A stretch of 10,277 nucleotides of DNA from Candidatus Peregrinibacteria bacterium (GTDB lineage: Bacteria; Patescibacteriota; Gracilibacteria; UBA1369), in contig WJLA01000049.1 in NCBI GenBank assembly GCA_014728765.1, positions 1 to 10,277 on the forward strand, given 5' to 3'. The stretch's first letter is position 1; every line of letters begins with the position of its first letter. The notes under the pieces are model-generated. The model was not told the DNA's origin. It did not search any database and was given only the letters and a program-made list of their open reading frames with translations. Of the stretch, positions 1 through 6,109 are shown piece after piece. Made by a program: the position numbers and the translations under genes.

Positions 1-494
1 GGTGCTTCCAGAACCACACTATTGAATAGAACTTTGCCGTTTGGAATATTATCGAATCCGACATTTTCATCTGTCAGGCGTATTCCGTTAATCATCACCG
101 CTTCAGCTCCTGCTGTGTAAAATTCGTTGATAATATCAGTGAACCATAGAGCCTCAATTTCTTTATCCACTATCATTCTGATTCCTTCACCTTCAACCGA
201 AACATCTCCGGAAATGATGCTGTATTTTTCTATTTGATTTCTCAAATTTTCCAATGCGCTCTCTTTATCTTCTATACTTTCCAATTCCTGCTCCAATTCT
301 TCGATTTGATCTCTCAGGTCATTGTTGCTTTGATGAACAATTTCTATTTCTTTAAATATATTTATCCTCATATCACGATTAATTGCTCTTTCTGCTTCAG
401 CAACAGACTTTGATTGAAAAACAAAGATGGTACCCACTAAAAGCCCAAGCGCTATCAAAGCCAAAATTCTAATTGTTTGTATATTTTTTTGCAT
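1..494 (-). CDS. DUF881 family membrane-anchored protein, second of a tandem pair (3' end missing)
   Basis: This is the N-terminal 164 residues of a protein that continues past the left edge; I translated it by hand from the ATG at 494 (begins MQKNIQTIRILALIALG). It has a short cytoplasmic N-terminus and one membrane segment at about residues 8-26. A Glu/Gln-rich predicted coiled coil follows at about 40-92. The start of a DUF881 domain is marked by GEGIRMIVD (102-110) and a block ending AGAEAVMINGIRL (128-140), which matches the family's usual Gly-Ile and Ala-Glu-Ala-hydrophobic-Asn-Gly signatures. The start lies inside the end of the upstream DUF881 gene (26-base overlap), so it is very likely translationally coupled. 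A GGAG lies about 15 bases upstream of the ATG, too far to be a convincing ribosome binding site. Firmicute relatives (YlxW/YlxX) sit beside divIB and ftsA. A division or envelope role here is inference; no biochemical function is established. Confidence 0.8.
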   Translation of the reverse strand, partial: MQKNIQTIRILALIALGLLVGTIFVFQSKSVAEAERAINRDMRINIFKEIEIVHQSNNDLRDQIEELEQELESIEDKESALENLRNQIEKYSIISGDVSVEGEGIRMIVDKEIEALWFTDIINEFYTAGAEAVMINGIRLTDENVGFDNIPNGKVLFNSVVLEA

Positions 495-1197
495 ATTTTA
501 ATAAATAGTCTCCGTCATATAATGGAATTGTTAAAAATGGCAATTTTTCCAATTCGAACAATACTTTTTTATCGGATATTCGTTGATACAAATCAGGATA
601 ATTACTTTGATCATTAAGTCTGTTTATCAAAAAGCTAGTGTCACCGATAACTTTAATTTGAAAAGGGGAAACTGAACGTGTTTTGTTAATCAATATATTG
701 TTTCCCACAGAATTGATTGTACTCGCCAAAACAATTCTTTGATTATTAATGCTAATAGCTTCAATGTCTGCTGTTCTAAGCAGATTTACCATATCTCTCA
801 AATCCGCGGCATGAATAACACTTTCATCCTGATCCATTTTGGCATTTTCACCATCGGCAAGAGTAATCAAAAGCCCTTCTCCACTTATTTTGGTTAATCC
901 CACTATCTTTTTCAATTCATCCAAAACCTCAATCAACAAACTTTCCCCTCCAACCAACTGCAAATCATCTCTGTTTTGTTCTATTTGTTGGTGTAAATTG
1001 GAAATTTTCGCTTGTAAGGATTTTCTTTCCCGAGTGAAACTTTCAAGTATTTCATTTTGTGCCGCCACCTCATCTGCTAAATGCGTATTTGCTGCTACAG
1101 AACTCTGAAATTGCGCCGCCACCAAAACACCAATTAAAATACCGGCTACCATGAAGCTGTAAATAATTGACTTGGATGGATTAAAGCGTTTTTTCAT
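469..1197 (-). CDS. DUF881 family membrane-anchored coiled-coil protein, first of the pair
   Basis: A 242-residue protein with a basic N-terminus and one transmembrane helix at about residues 11-29, so most of it probably lies outside the membrane. A predicted coiled coil (about 40-82) comes next, then a DUF881 domain (about 100-240) with ISGEGLLITLADG (104-116), an aspartate-rich segment, and ADIEAISINNQRI (143-155), the family's conserved block. Length is normal for the family. It lies 61 bases downstream of murD2 on the same strand and overlaps the next DUF881 gene by 26 bases, so all four minus-strand genes look like one operon. No Shine-Dalgarno precedes the ATG. YlxW/YlxX-type DUF881 genes in Firmicutes lie near divIB and ftsA; the association with murD2 here points the same way but proves no function. 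The family call is firm, the role is not. Confidence 0.88.
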   Translation of the reverse strand: MKKRFNPSKSIIYSFMVAGILIGVLVAAQFQSSVAANTHLADEVAAQNEILESFTRERKSLQAKISNLHQQIEQNRDDLQLVGGESLLIEVLDELKKIVGLTKISGEGLLITLADGENAKMDQDESVIHAADLRDMVNLLRTADIEAISINNQRIVLASTINSVGNNILINKTRSVSPFQIKVIGDTSFLINRLNDQSNYPDLYQRISDKKVLFELEKLPFLTIPLYDGDYLLKYAKKYTNN

Positions 1198-1258
1198 TTA
1201 AATTCTGAAGCAAACTTGTGCACATTTTAATACAAAAACTCACAAAGACAAAACTCAG

Positions 1259-2662
1259 TTAGCTTAATTCATGAATATATTCCACGAATTGATTTCCTTT
1301 GTCTTCAAAATTTTTAAAAATACCGAAACTCGGTGAGGCACATGAAAGTAAGCAAATTTTATTTTTCCTAGTGACTTTATAGGCTTTTTCTACACAACTC
1401 TTCATGTCTGTGACAAAATAATGTTTTGGCAATTTCGGCAATAAACCGTCAATGCTCTTTGCAATGCTTTTTATATCTTTCCATATAACTTCTCCACTAT
1501 CAGGGAATAATATCAAATTTTCGATTTGTTTATGCAGTATCATTTTGGCAAGTTTTTTAAAGTCGTATCCTCTATCCATTCCGCCCAAGATTAAAGTGGA
1601 GATTTTACCATCAAATGCTTCAATTGCAGCCATAGTGGATTCGGGAGTTGTTGAAATGGCATCATCATAAAAATCAATGCTTTTATATCTACCTACAAAT
1701 TCCAGCCTATGTTTGAGTCCTGAAAAGTTTTCAGCCACTTCCAGCACTGTTTCATCAGCCACTCCTAAAAACCTTGCAATTTTGGCGGCACAAATTATAT
1801 TTGCCAAATTATGATTACCCAAAAGTTTAACTTTATCTTTATCTAAAACAAAGCCTTCATCCAATTTAATTTTTCTGACTTTATTATTATTGATAATCCT
1901 GGCTAAATTGTGTTTTTTTGTATCCAAAAAATCAATTTTCTTCGGCGTTAAGTTTTCAATGTAATTGGAAATTCTTTTATTGTTGCCGTTAAAAAAAATT
2001 ACACCGGATTCGGGCATTCTTTTGAATAGATGAGTTTTTGCTTCAAAATAATTATCTTCATTTTTATGATAGTCGATATGTTCTCTAAAAAAGCTGGTGA
2101 AAACTCCAATATCCGGATAATTATCAAAATCCTCCAACTGATAGCTGGAAATTTCAAAAACATAATATCTATCCTCACTATCATGCTTTAAATAGTCTAA
2201 TGCCGAAAAACCAATATTTCCTATTAGACTGACCTTGAAGTCATCTCGTCTTAGCATTTCATATAGCATTGAGCAAATTGTGCTCTTTCCTTTTGAGCCT
2301 GTTACCGCAATTATAAATCCTTTTCTGTTTTCAAAAAAAATCTTTGTGTTTGAAGTCAAAACCACACCTTTTTCCAATGCTTGTTCAATTCCATACAGCC
2401 TCGGATTAATTCCCGGACTTTTGATTATCACGTCATAGTCTCTGAGAACATCCAAGTAATCTGCACCCAAATGCAACTTGTAATTGTTATCTTCAGAAAT
2501 GGCCTCTCTAAAATCAGAAGATAAATCTTCAATCATTTTTTGATCCGCCAATCCGATTTCTTTTTCCGGAAATAAATCTCTTAAAAATTTATAAGAAGAC
2601 AGCCCTTCTTTTCCCAGACCTAAAATCAGTATTCTTTTTTCTTTTAAATCTTCAATTTTCAT
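1259..2662 (-). CDS. murD2: MurD2-type UDP-N-acetylmuramoyl-L-alanine--L-glutamate ligase
   Basis: A 467-residue cytoplasmic Mur ligase, a little longer than E. coli MurD (438). The N-terminal UDP-binding Rossmann motif is ILGLGKEGLSS (12-22). The ATP-binding loop is VTGSKGKST (120-128). EISSYQLE (170-177) is the MurD-type EVSSFQL block, REHIDYH (193-199) matches the family's DHLDRH region, GNHNLANI is at 282-289 and HRLE at 318-321. Where classical MurD has NDSKATN, this protein has YDDAISTTPEST (332-343), so the lysine is gone. That change, and the murL gene overlapping its start by one base (TAATG), favour the MurD2 form, which adds L-Glu instead of D-Glu to UDP-MurNAc-L-Ala in the Xanthomonas pathway. 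The L-Glu preference is inferred from partner and motif, not proven; ordinary D-Glu MurD is the alternative. Translation is probably coupled to murL. Confidence 0.88.
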   Translation of the reverse strand: MKIEDLKEKRILILGLGKEGLSSYKFLRDLFPEKEIGLADQKMIEDLSSDFREAISEDNNYKLHLGADYLDVLRDYDVIIKSPGINPRLYGIEQALEKGVVLTSNTKIFFENRKGFIIAVTGSKGKSTICSMLYEMLRRDDFKVSLIGNIGFSALDYLKHDSEDRYYVFEISSYQLEDFDNYPDIGVFTSFFREHIDYHKNEDNYFEAKTHLFKRMPESGVIFFNGNNKRISNYIENLTPKKIDFLDTKKHNLARIINNNKVRKIKLDEGFVLDKDKVKLLGNHNLANIICAAKIARFLGVADETVLEVAENFSGLKHRLEFVGRYKSIDFYDDAISTTPESTMAAIEAFDGKISTLILGGMDRGYDFKKLAKMILHKQIENLILFPDSGEVIWKDIKSIAKSIDGLLPKLPKHYFVTDMKSCVEKAYKVTRKNKICLLSCASPSFGIFKNFEDKGNQFVEYIHELS

Positions 2663-4023
2663 TAGCTGAATTCATAAAGTATATTTAAAAATCTACTTGG
2701 AATTGTAACAGATTCATGTATTTTTAGCACCTCTTCTTTGATTTTTTCCGCGTCAGAAATATCCGGTTTGATTTCTTCAAGATACATTTTGATTACTGCA
2801 GAATCGGCATAATCGCCTTTAGTGGCGACCATATCAAAAGCGGCAATCATTTCTTCAGGTGTCCCAACACATTCAAACGGCTTAATATCTTTATATCCTG
2901 ACAATTCTCTAAACAAATCCACCAATTCAGCATCATCAAACAAGTTGCCACCAAATATTTCGATTAACTTATTTTTATCTACAAAAGGTGCCAAAATAGC
3001 AAATACAAAGGCGCATTTAGGACATTTTCCGCACCATTTGCCAGCTTCTTCCGGTTTTTTATATAACTTGAAATTTCTATTACAGCTTGTGAAAATCGGT
3101 GCATATTTTTCAAAATTTGGATTATTGGCAAAAATCTTGGCGATTCTGATTTCATAAAATGGCCTTAAAAAACTAAAAAAGTGCAAATCAGGCGAAATAT
3201 AACGGGCAATATATTCGGAAAAATCCTGCTCAAATTCATAGCTTTTTGAATACTGGTGATTGATGTCCATTCCCAAATAGTCAATTTGTCCATAATTGGC
3301 TGATTTTTCCAATGATAAAATAAAATATTTATAATCATACAAAACTCCGCAAACAATCATTAAAAATGAAATGACTGCACTGATAGGAATATGGCCATTA
3401 AACGCACCTTGATTATTCAATTCAATGATTTGAGGATCTATTTTTCTATTGATCAAAAGCCTGTTTTTTCCCAAAATTGCTGCCGTTTCCTTAATTGGCA
3501 ATTCATCTTTAAAAGTGAAATAATCAAAATTTTCTCCTGCTTGATTCAGCATTTCTGCAGTTGCCAAAGAATCCTTGCCCCCGCCAATCGGAACAAGTGA
3601 CCTCTCAGTCAATTCAAGATGAACATGTGAAGGTCTGAGCTCTTCATCAAATGGAAAGTTAATTAATCCATTGAAATCAATATTATTCTTATAAAAGAAC
3701 TCGCCAAGTCCTCTTTGATAAATTTTTTTCCAAAAAATTGCCTGGTCAACAGAAAGCTCAGTTTTCTTTAAAACCATTTTACTTGGCACATAAGCTTTAT
3801 AATAGCTTATTCCCATCATCAAGTGCAAGTTGTCCAAAGCCAATTTTAAAGCCTCCAAATTAACTTTTGACCAATCGATTTTTTCAACCGGAAAATATAC
3901 TTTTTCTTCAAAATGAATTATGTCATCAAAACTATATTTAAGGCTTAATTCCCCGGTTTCTCTATTCAGCTTGTAGTCTTCAAAAATAAATTCTTGATAT
4001 TTATCCAAGTTTGGATTTTTCAT
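2662..4023 (-). CDS. murL: MurL: UDP-MurNAc-L-Ala-L-Glu epimerase
   Basis: A 453-residue soluble protein. In Xanthomonas, MurL is an ATP/Mg-dependent epimerase that turns the terminal L-Glu of UDP-MurNAc-L-Ala-L-Glu into D-Glu, replacing the MurI glutamate racemase plus D-Glu-specific MurD route. Visible motifs: a PP-loop-like VPIGGGKDS (144-152) for ATP; FNGHIP (208-213); SCNRNF (313-318); the cysteine cluster KWCGKCPKCAFVF (329-341), probably structural or metal binding; and FECVGT (383-388). Length and motif order match MurL homologues as I know them. The immediate downstream neighbour is a MurD-type ligase sharing the stop/start TAATG, exactly the expected partner. The ATG at 4023 is the first gene start after the divergent intergenic region; no Shine-Dalgarno is seen. 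PP-loop enzymes such as QueC or NAD synthetase share only the GGxDS loop and lack the rest. Confidence 0.88.
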   Translation of the reverse strand: MKNPNLDKYQEFIFEDYKLNRETGELSLKYSFDDIIHFEEKVYFPVEKIDWSKVNLEALKLALDNLHLMMGISYYKAYVPSKMVLKKTELSVDQAIFWKKIYQRGLGEFFYKNNIDFNGLINFPFDEELRPSHVHLELTERSLVPIGGGKDSLATAEMLNQAGENFDYFTFKDELPIKETAAILGKNRLLINRKIDPQIIELNNQGAFNGHIPISAVISFLMIVCGVLYDYKYFILSLEKSANYGQIDYLGMDINHQYSKSYEFEQDFSEYIARYISPDLHFFSFLRPFYEIRIAKIFANNPNFEKYAPIFTSCNRNFKLYKKPEEAGKWCGKCPKCAFVFAILAPFVDKNKLIEIFGGNLFDDAELVDLFRELSGYKDIKPFECVGTPEEMIAAFDMVATKGDYADSAVIKMYLEEIKPDISDAEKIKEEVLKIHESVTIPSRFLNILYEFS

Positions 4024-4036
4024 ACATTGATTTAAT

Positions 4037-4070
4037 TTCTAAAATACTAGCACATAAATAATTTTTTCAA
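4037..4070 (-). promoter_or_regulatory. Candidate promoter for the murL-murD2-DUF881 operon
   Basis: Read on the minus strand, TTGAAA (4070-4065) is followed after 15 bases by an extended -10, TGC-TAGTAT (TAGTAT at 4049-4044). Transcription would begin near 4037, leaving a leader of about 14 bases before the murL ATG, consistent with the absence of a Shine-Dalgarno. The spacer is shorter than the usual 17. Motif match only. Confidence 0.35.
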
Positions 4071-4086
4071 ATTGCAAATTATTCCG

Positions 4087-4248
4087 TAGAATGTAAAAAA
4101 TAATCAAAATATCCTGCAAAAAATCCTGACTAAAAATCAGAAATTTCTGACGATATTAGCAACTTTAGCACTAATCCCCTTTTTTTATTGGGACAAATAT
4201 CTAATTGAAAATATATTAAAAACAGGCAATTCCGACATTGACGCAATA
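4087..4248 (+). other. Probable missing N-terminal part of the phosphatase-kinase gene
   Basis: After the in-frame TAG at 4087-4089 the frame of the fusion gene stays open. It reads TKNQKFLTILATLALIPFFYW (helix-like) and then a segment ending in SDIDAIM, just before the ATG at 4249. This looks like the usual first helix of PAP2 enzymes. No ATG, GTG or TTG occurs in frame; CTG codons lie at 4114, 4126 and 4147. The TAG at 4087 is also the start of TAGAAT (4087-4092), a possible -10 box. The perfect 14-base palindrome TCAGAAATTTCTGA lies at 4137-4150. Confidence 0.5.
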
Positions 4249-5292
4249 ATGCTTTTTGTTACGGACTTTGGATTGGTTTTTGTTTTTTTGTTAATCAACA
4301 TATATCTGATTACTCACCGACAATATAAGACTCTATTATTATTGCTTTTAAGTTGTGTATTTGCTTTTGAAGCGACTTATCTTTTAAAACTGATTTTTCA
4401 AACTCCCCGTCCTTTTTTCTCAGTTGAGGTGGCTATTATTCCTCTAACTCTTGCTTCAGGTTATTCATTTCCCAGTCTTCACACCGCCATCTGCTTTGCA
4501 ATAATACCCTTTTTAAACAAGTATTATCTCAAAAACGCTGAACTGATGGTTGCCACTTTTATTTTATTGTTAATAGCTTTCAGTAGATTTTATTTGGGAG
4601 TACATTTCCCCAGCGACTTGATAGCAGGTGCTTTAATCGGCTATTTAACAGCAAAGTTAGTCATATTTTGGGATCAGAAATATAATTTGTCGGAAAAGTT
4701 TATAAAAAATCTTCGTTCGGAACTGGAATTTCGACGACAATTCGCTCATTTGTTAATCGGTTTAACGATAGTTGCCCTGCTTTATTTGGGCCTTTTAAAC
4801 GCGACGCTACTATTGTTTATAACAATTATCGGTGGTTTAATATCCCTTTCGCATAAATATTTCAATTTTTCTATCGTAAATGATATTTTGACTGTTTTTG
4901 AAAGACCCAAAGACATTAAAACTTTCCCGGGCAAAGGTTCTTTTTTCTTGATTTTGGGAGCATTTTTCGCCAGCTGGTTTTTTCCAAAAAATATAGCCTT
5001 GGCTTCAATCATTATAATGGCAATAGGTGACTCGGTTTCACACCTTTTTGGAGCTTATTACGGCAAGCTCAAGTTTCCCTATGTGAAAGAAAAAAAAGTA
5101 GAAGGAATCATGCTTGCCATTTTGCTTTCAACACTGGGAGCCATGTTTTTCGTTAATTTTGAATTGGCCTTTTCCGCCGCTTTTCTTTCTATGATTTTAG
5201 AGGCTTATCTTTCACCCAAATTCACCAAATACCTGGATGACAACTTGATAATTCCGATCTTTGGGGGCATTATTATTTCAATCTTGTCATAA
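4249..5292 (+). CDS. Fusion of PAP2-family lipid phosphatase with SEC59/DGK1-type CTP-dependent lipid kinase
   Basis: A very hydrophobic polytopic membrane protein, 347 residues from the first ATG. The first half is a PAP2 phosphatase with all three signatures: KLIFQTPRP (47-55), PSLHT (75-79, catalytic His78) and SRFYLGVHFPSD (112-123, Arg113, His119, Asp123). The second half resembles dolichol/phytol/DAG kinases that use CTP: EFRRQFAHLLIG (160-171), FPGKGSFFLILG (226-237), AIGDSVSHLFGAYYG (258-272), KKVEG (282-286) and LDDNLIIPIFGG (329-340). Such phosphatases act on undecaprenyl diphosphate or phosphatidate and such kinases on polyprenol or diacylglycerol; which lipid is used here is unknown. 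Beside murL-murD2, control of the undecaprenyl-phosphate carrier pool is a reasonable inference. The reading frame is open back to 4090 and encodes a plausible extra membrane helix (4141-4188) with no ATG, GTG or TTG, so the real start may be a non-canonical CTG near 4126 (about 388 residues). Confidence 0.85.
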   Translation: MLFVTDFGLVFVFLLINIYLITHRQYKTLLLLLLSCVFAFEATYLLKLIFQTPRPFFSVEVAIIPLTLASGYSFPSLHTAICFAIIPFLNKYYLKNAELMVATFILLLIAFSRFYLGVHFPSDLIAGALIGYLTAKLVIFWDQKYNLSEKFIKNLRSELEFRRQFAHLLIGLTIVALLYLGLLNATLLLFITIIGGLISLSHKYFNFSIVNDILTVFERPKDIKTFPGKGSFFLILGAFFASWFFPKNIALASIIIMAIGDSVSHLFGAYYGKLKFPYVKEKKVEGIMLAILLSTLGAMFFVNFELAFSAAFLSMILEAYLSPKFTKYLDDNLIIPIFGGIIISILS

Positions 5293-5451
5293 CAATTGTT
5301 TCAAGTTAATATTAGCTTGTATGAACAATATCTACTCTCAAATCAACTCAGCTTTCAGACAACTGCTTAGCATTGATGTGCTCGTGGTCGTGCCTGTAAT
5401 TTATCGGCTGAAGAGGTGTAGTTGACATATCTAAACATAATTGATAAACAG
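5293..5451 (+). other. Short intergenic stretch with a 34-codon ORF of doubtful reality
   Basis: Between the kinase stop and the terminator lies an ORF at 5321-5425 (begins MNNIYSQINSAFRQLLSID, ends RLKRCS). It starts 28 bases after the previous stop and has no Shine-Dalgarno, so I do not call it a gene. TTGACA at 5422-5427 is a perfect -35 hexamer, but only poor -10 candidates (GATAAA, TAAACA) follow and the terminator begins at 5452, so a promoter here would make almost nothing. No tRNA or other RNA is recognisable. Confidence 0.3.
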
Positions 5452-5479
5452 AACCTCTCCGGCCGGAGAGGTTTTTTTT
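5452..5479 (+). terminator. Rho-independent terminator after the phosphatase-kinase gene
   Basis: The arms AACCTCTCC (5452-5460) and GGAGAGGTT (5465-5473) pair perfectly around GGCC, and a run of eight T follows (5472-5479). There is no matching A run upstream, so it works in the plus direction only. It separates the upstream gene from the GC-rich cassette. Confidence 0.92.
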
Positions 5480-5500
5480 GATCTTTTAAAATCAGTTCCA

Positions 5501-5551
5501 GTTTGCATCCCTCATTGGATTTCCGAGAAAAATCCAACGAGGGGTGTAAAC
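5501..5551 (+). promoter_or_regulatory. Strong leader hairpin upstream of the GC-rich ORF
   Basis: Positions 5501-5522 pair with 5551-5530: 19 Watson-Crick pairs, two G-U pairs (5505/5547 and 5508/5544) and one A-C mismatch (5514/5538), with a 7-base loop (5523-5529). It ends 8 bases before the Shine-Dalgarno AAAGGAG (5559-5565). No T run follows, so it is not a terminator. It could be an mRNA leader structure, a protein-binding site or a transposable-element end. Confidence 0.7.
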
Positions 5552-5571
5552 CCTTAACAAAGGAGTGTTAT

Positions 5572-5976
5572 ATGCCAGCAAAGAGATGTGCCAAGCTCAA
5601 AGGTGATCCCACCTCGGAACTTTGGGTCTGGGCCTTCGAGCAGAGCGGCTATTCGCCGAAAAAGTACGAAGCGCTGTTCAAGGCGCTTCGTACCGACAGC
5701 ATCGCCCCCGACGGTCAGCCCGACAAGAAGTGGTCACTGGTCAACAACAACAATTGGTGGCTGCATTATCCGGAAGGTCAACACATGCAGCTTTGCGTGC
5801 TGTGTTGGCTTCTGGCATATTACCGACAGCCCGGCTACAACAAAACATTCGGCAGGCGAAAGATGACTCAGATGATCTGTCGTCGGATCACAGTAGTTTC
5901 TCGCCACCTTCACCGGAACATCAGGAGTATTGCTCCGATTCTCAACCAACAAAGGAGGTACGCACAAGCTAGTTAA
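5572..5976 (+). CDS. Orphan Trp-rich small protein in a GC-rich cassette
   Basis: A protein of 134 residues that I do not recognise. The ATG at 5572 is chosen because AAAGGAG lies at 5559-5565, 6 bases upstream; this is the only textbook Shine-Dalgarno in the window. An in-frame TTG at 5503 lies inside the leader hairpin and is rejected. The first 97 codons have strongly G/C-biased third positions, unlike every neighbour, so this part is probably coding and probably acquired. It has six tryptophans, including WVWAF (18-22) and NNNNWWLHYPEG (59-70), and three cysteines; no signal peptide or clear membrane helix. After CGA AAG (5857-5862) the bias weakens. The -1 frame then also stays open to 5972 and encodes an acidic Ser/Pro-rich tail (begins DDSDDLSSDHSSFSPPSP), so the true C-terminus may be in that frame, giving 133 residues. 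No neighbour hints at function. Confidence 0.6.
   Translation: MPAKRCAKLKGDPTSELWVWAFEQSGYSPKKYEALFKALRTDSIAPDGQPDKKWSLVNNNNWWLHYPEGQHMQLCVLCWLLAYYRQPGYNKTFGRRKMTQMICRRITVVSRHLHRNIRSIAPILNQQRRYAQAS
5664..5693 (+). repeat. Perfect 11-bp inverted repeat inside the orphan ORF
   Basis: GTACGAAGCGC (5664-5674) and GCGCTTCGTAC (5683-5693) are perfect inverted copies around an 8-base spacer. It lies within the codons for KYEALFKALRT. It would form a stable hairpin in the mRNA. Confidence 0.7.
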
Positions 5977-6043
5977 GGGTTTGCATAATGCCACAGTGTG
6001 CATCCGAGTCGTCATTTTAGGCGGTCTCTCCCGATCAGCGAAG

Positions 6044-6077
6044 AAAAAAGCCAGCTCCTTTTAATGGGAGTTGGCTT
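6044..6077 (-). terminator. Hairpin with minus-strand terminator layout
   Basis: AAGCCAGCTCC (6048-6058) pairs with GGAGTTGGCTT (6067-6077): 11 pairs including one G-U. Read on the minus strand the stem is followed by six T (6049-6044). On the plus strand no T run follows. An outer AGCGAAG/CTTCGCT pairing (6037-6043 with 6075-6081) is possible as an alternative. No minus-strand gene lies close by on the right that would need it; it may mark the right edge of the cassette. Confidence 0.5.
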
Positions 6078-6080
6078 CGC

Positions 6081-6109
6081 TTGCTCAAATTCAAGAATTT
6101 TATTATATT
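6081..6109 (+). promoter_or_regulatory. Candidate promoter for the DUF4012 gene, near-leaderless
   Basis: TATATT (6104-6109, 5 of 6 to consensus) lies 17 bases after a weak -35, TTGCTC (6081-6086). Transcription would start close to the ATG at 6118, giving an almost leaderless mRNA. This fits the lack of a Shine-Dalgarno there. Motif match only. Confidence 0.35.

Larger units (their letters stand above)
5544..5986. repeat. Inverted and direct repeats flanking the GC-rich ORF
   Basis: TGTAAACCCTTAAC (5545-5558) is the inverted copy of GTTAAGGGTTTGCA (5972-5985), with one G-U-type difference in 14 bases. In addition GTTTGCAT occurs twice as a direct repeat, at 5501-5508 and 5979-5986. A near copy of 5500-5510, AGTGTGCATCC, lies at 5995-6005. 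The ORF's stop codon falls inside the right inverted arm. The arrangement could mark ends of an inserted element or a long-range RNA stem. Confidence 0.6.

Noticed and set aside
839..1108. Plus-strand ORF of 89 codons
   Set aside because: It is the antisense shadow of the DUF881 gene; composition is Ser/Cys-rich and no start signal is present.
2822..3157. Plus-strand ORF of 111 codons
   Set aside because: Antisense shadow of murL, whose motifs are unmistakable on the other strand.
2662..4023. MurL read as a QueC/NAD-synthetase-type PP-loop enzyme
   Set aside because: Only the GGxDS loop is shared; the SCNRNF and WCGKCPKC blocks, length and the murD2 partner fit MurL.
5588..5866. Second plus-strand frame within the GC-rich ORF
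   Set aside because: Starts inside the orphan gene without a ribosome binding site; reads as an Arg/Ser/Pro-rich shadow.
5480..6000. Known structured RNA (tmRNA, RNase P RNA, tRNA) as the reason for the GC-rich island
   Set aside because: No tRNA-like T-loop, CCA end or RNase P core motif was found, and codon bias plus a Shine-Dalgarno support a protein.
5734..6015. Minus-strand ORF of 93 codons opposite the orphan gene
   Set aside because: Codon bias and the Shine-Dalgarno support the plus strand; the high GC content keeps several frames open by chance.
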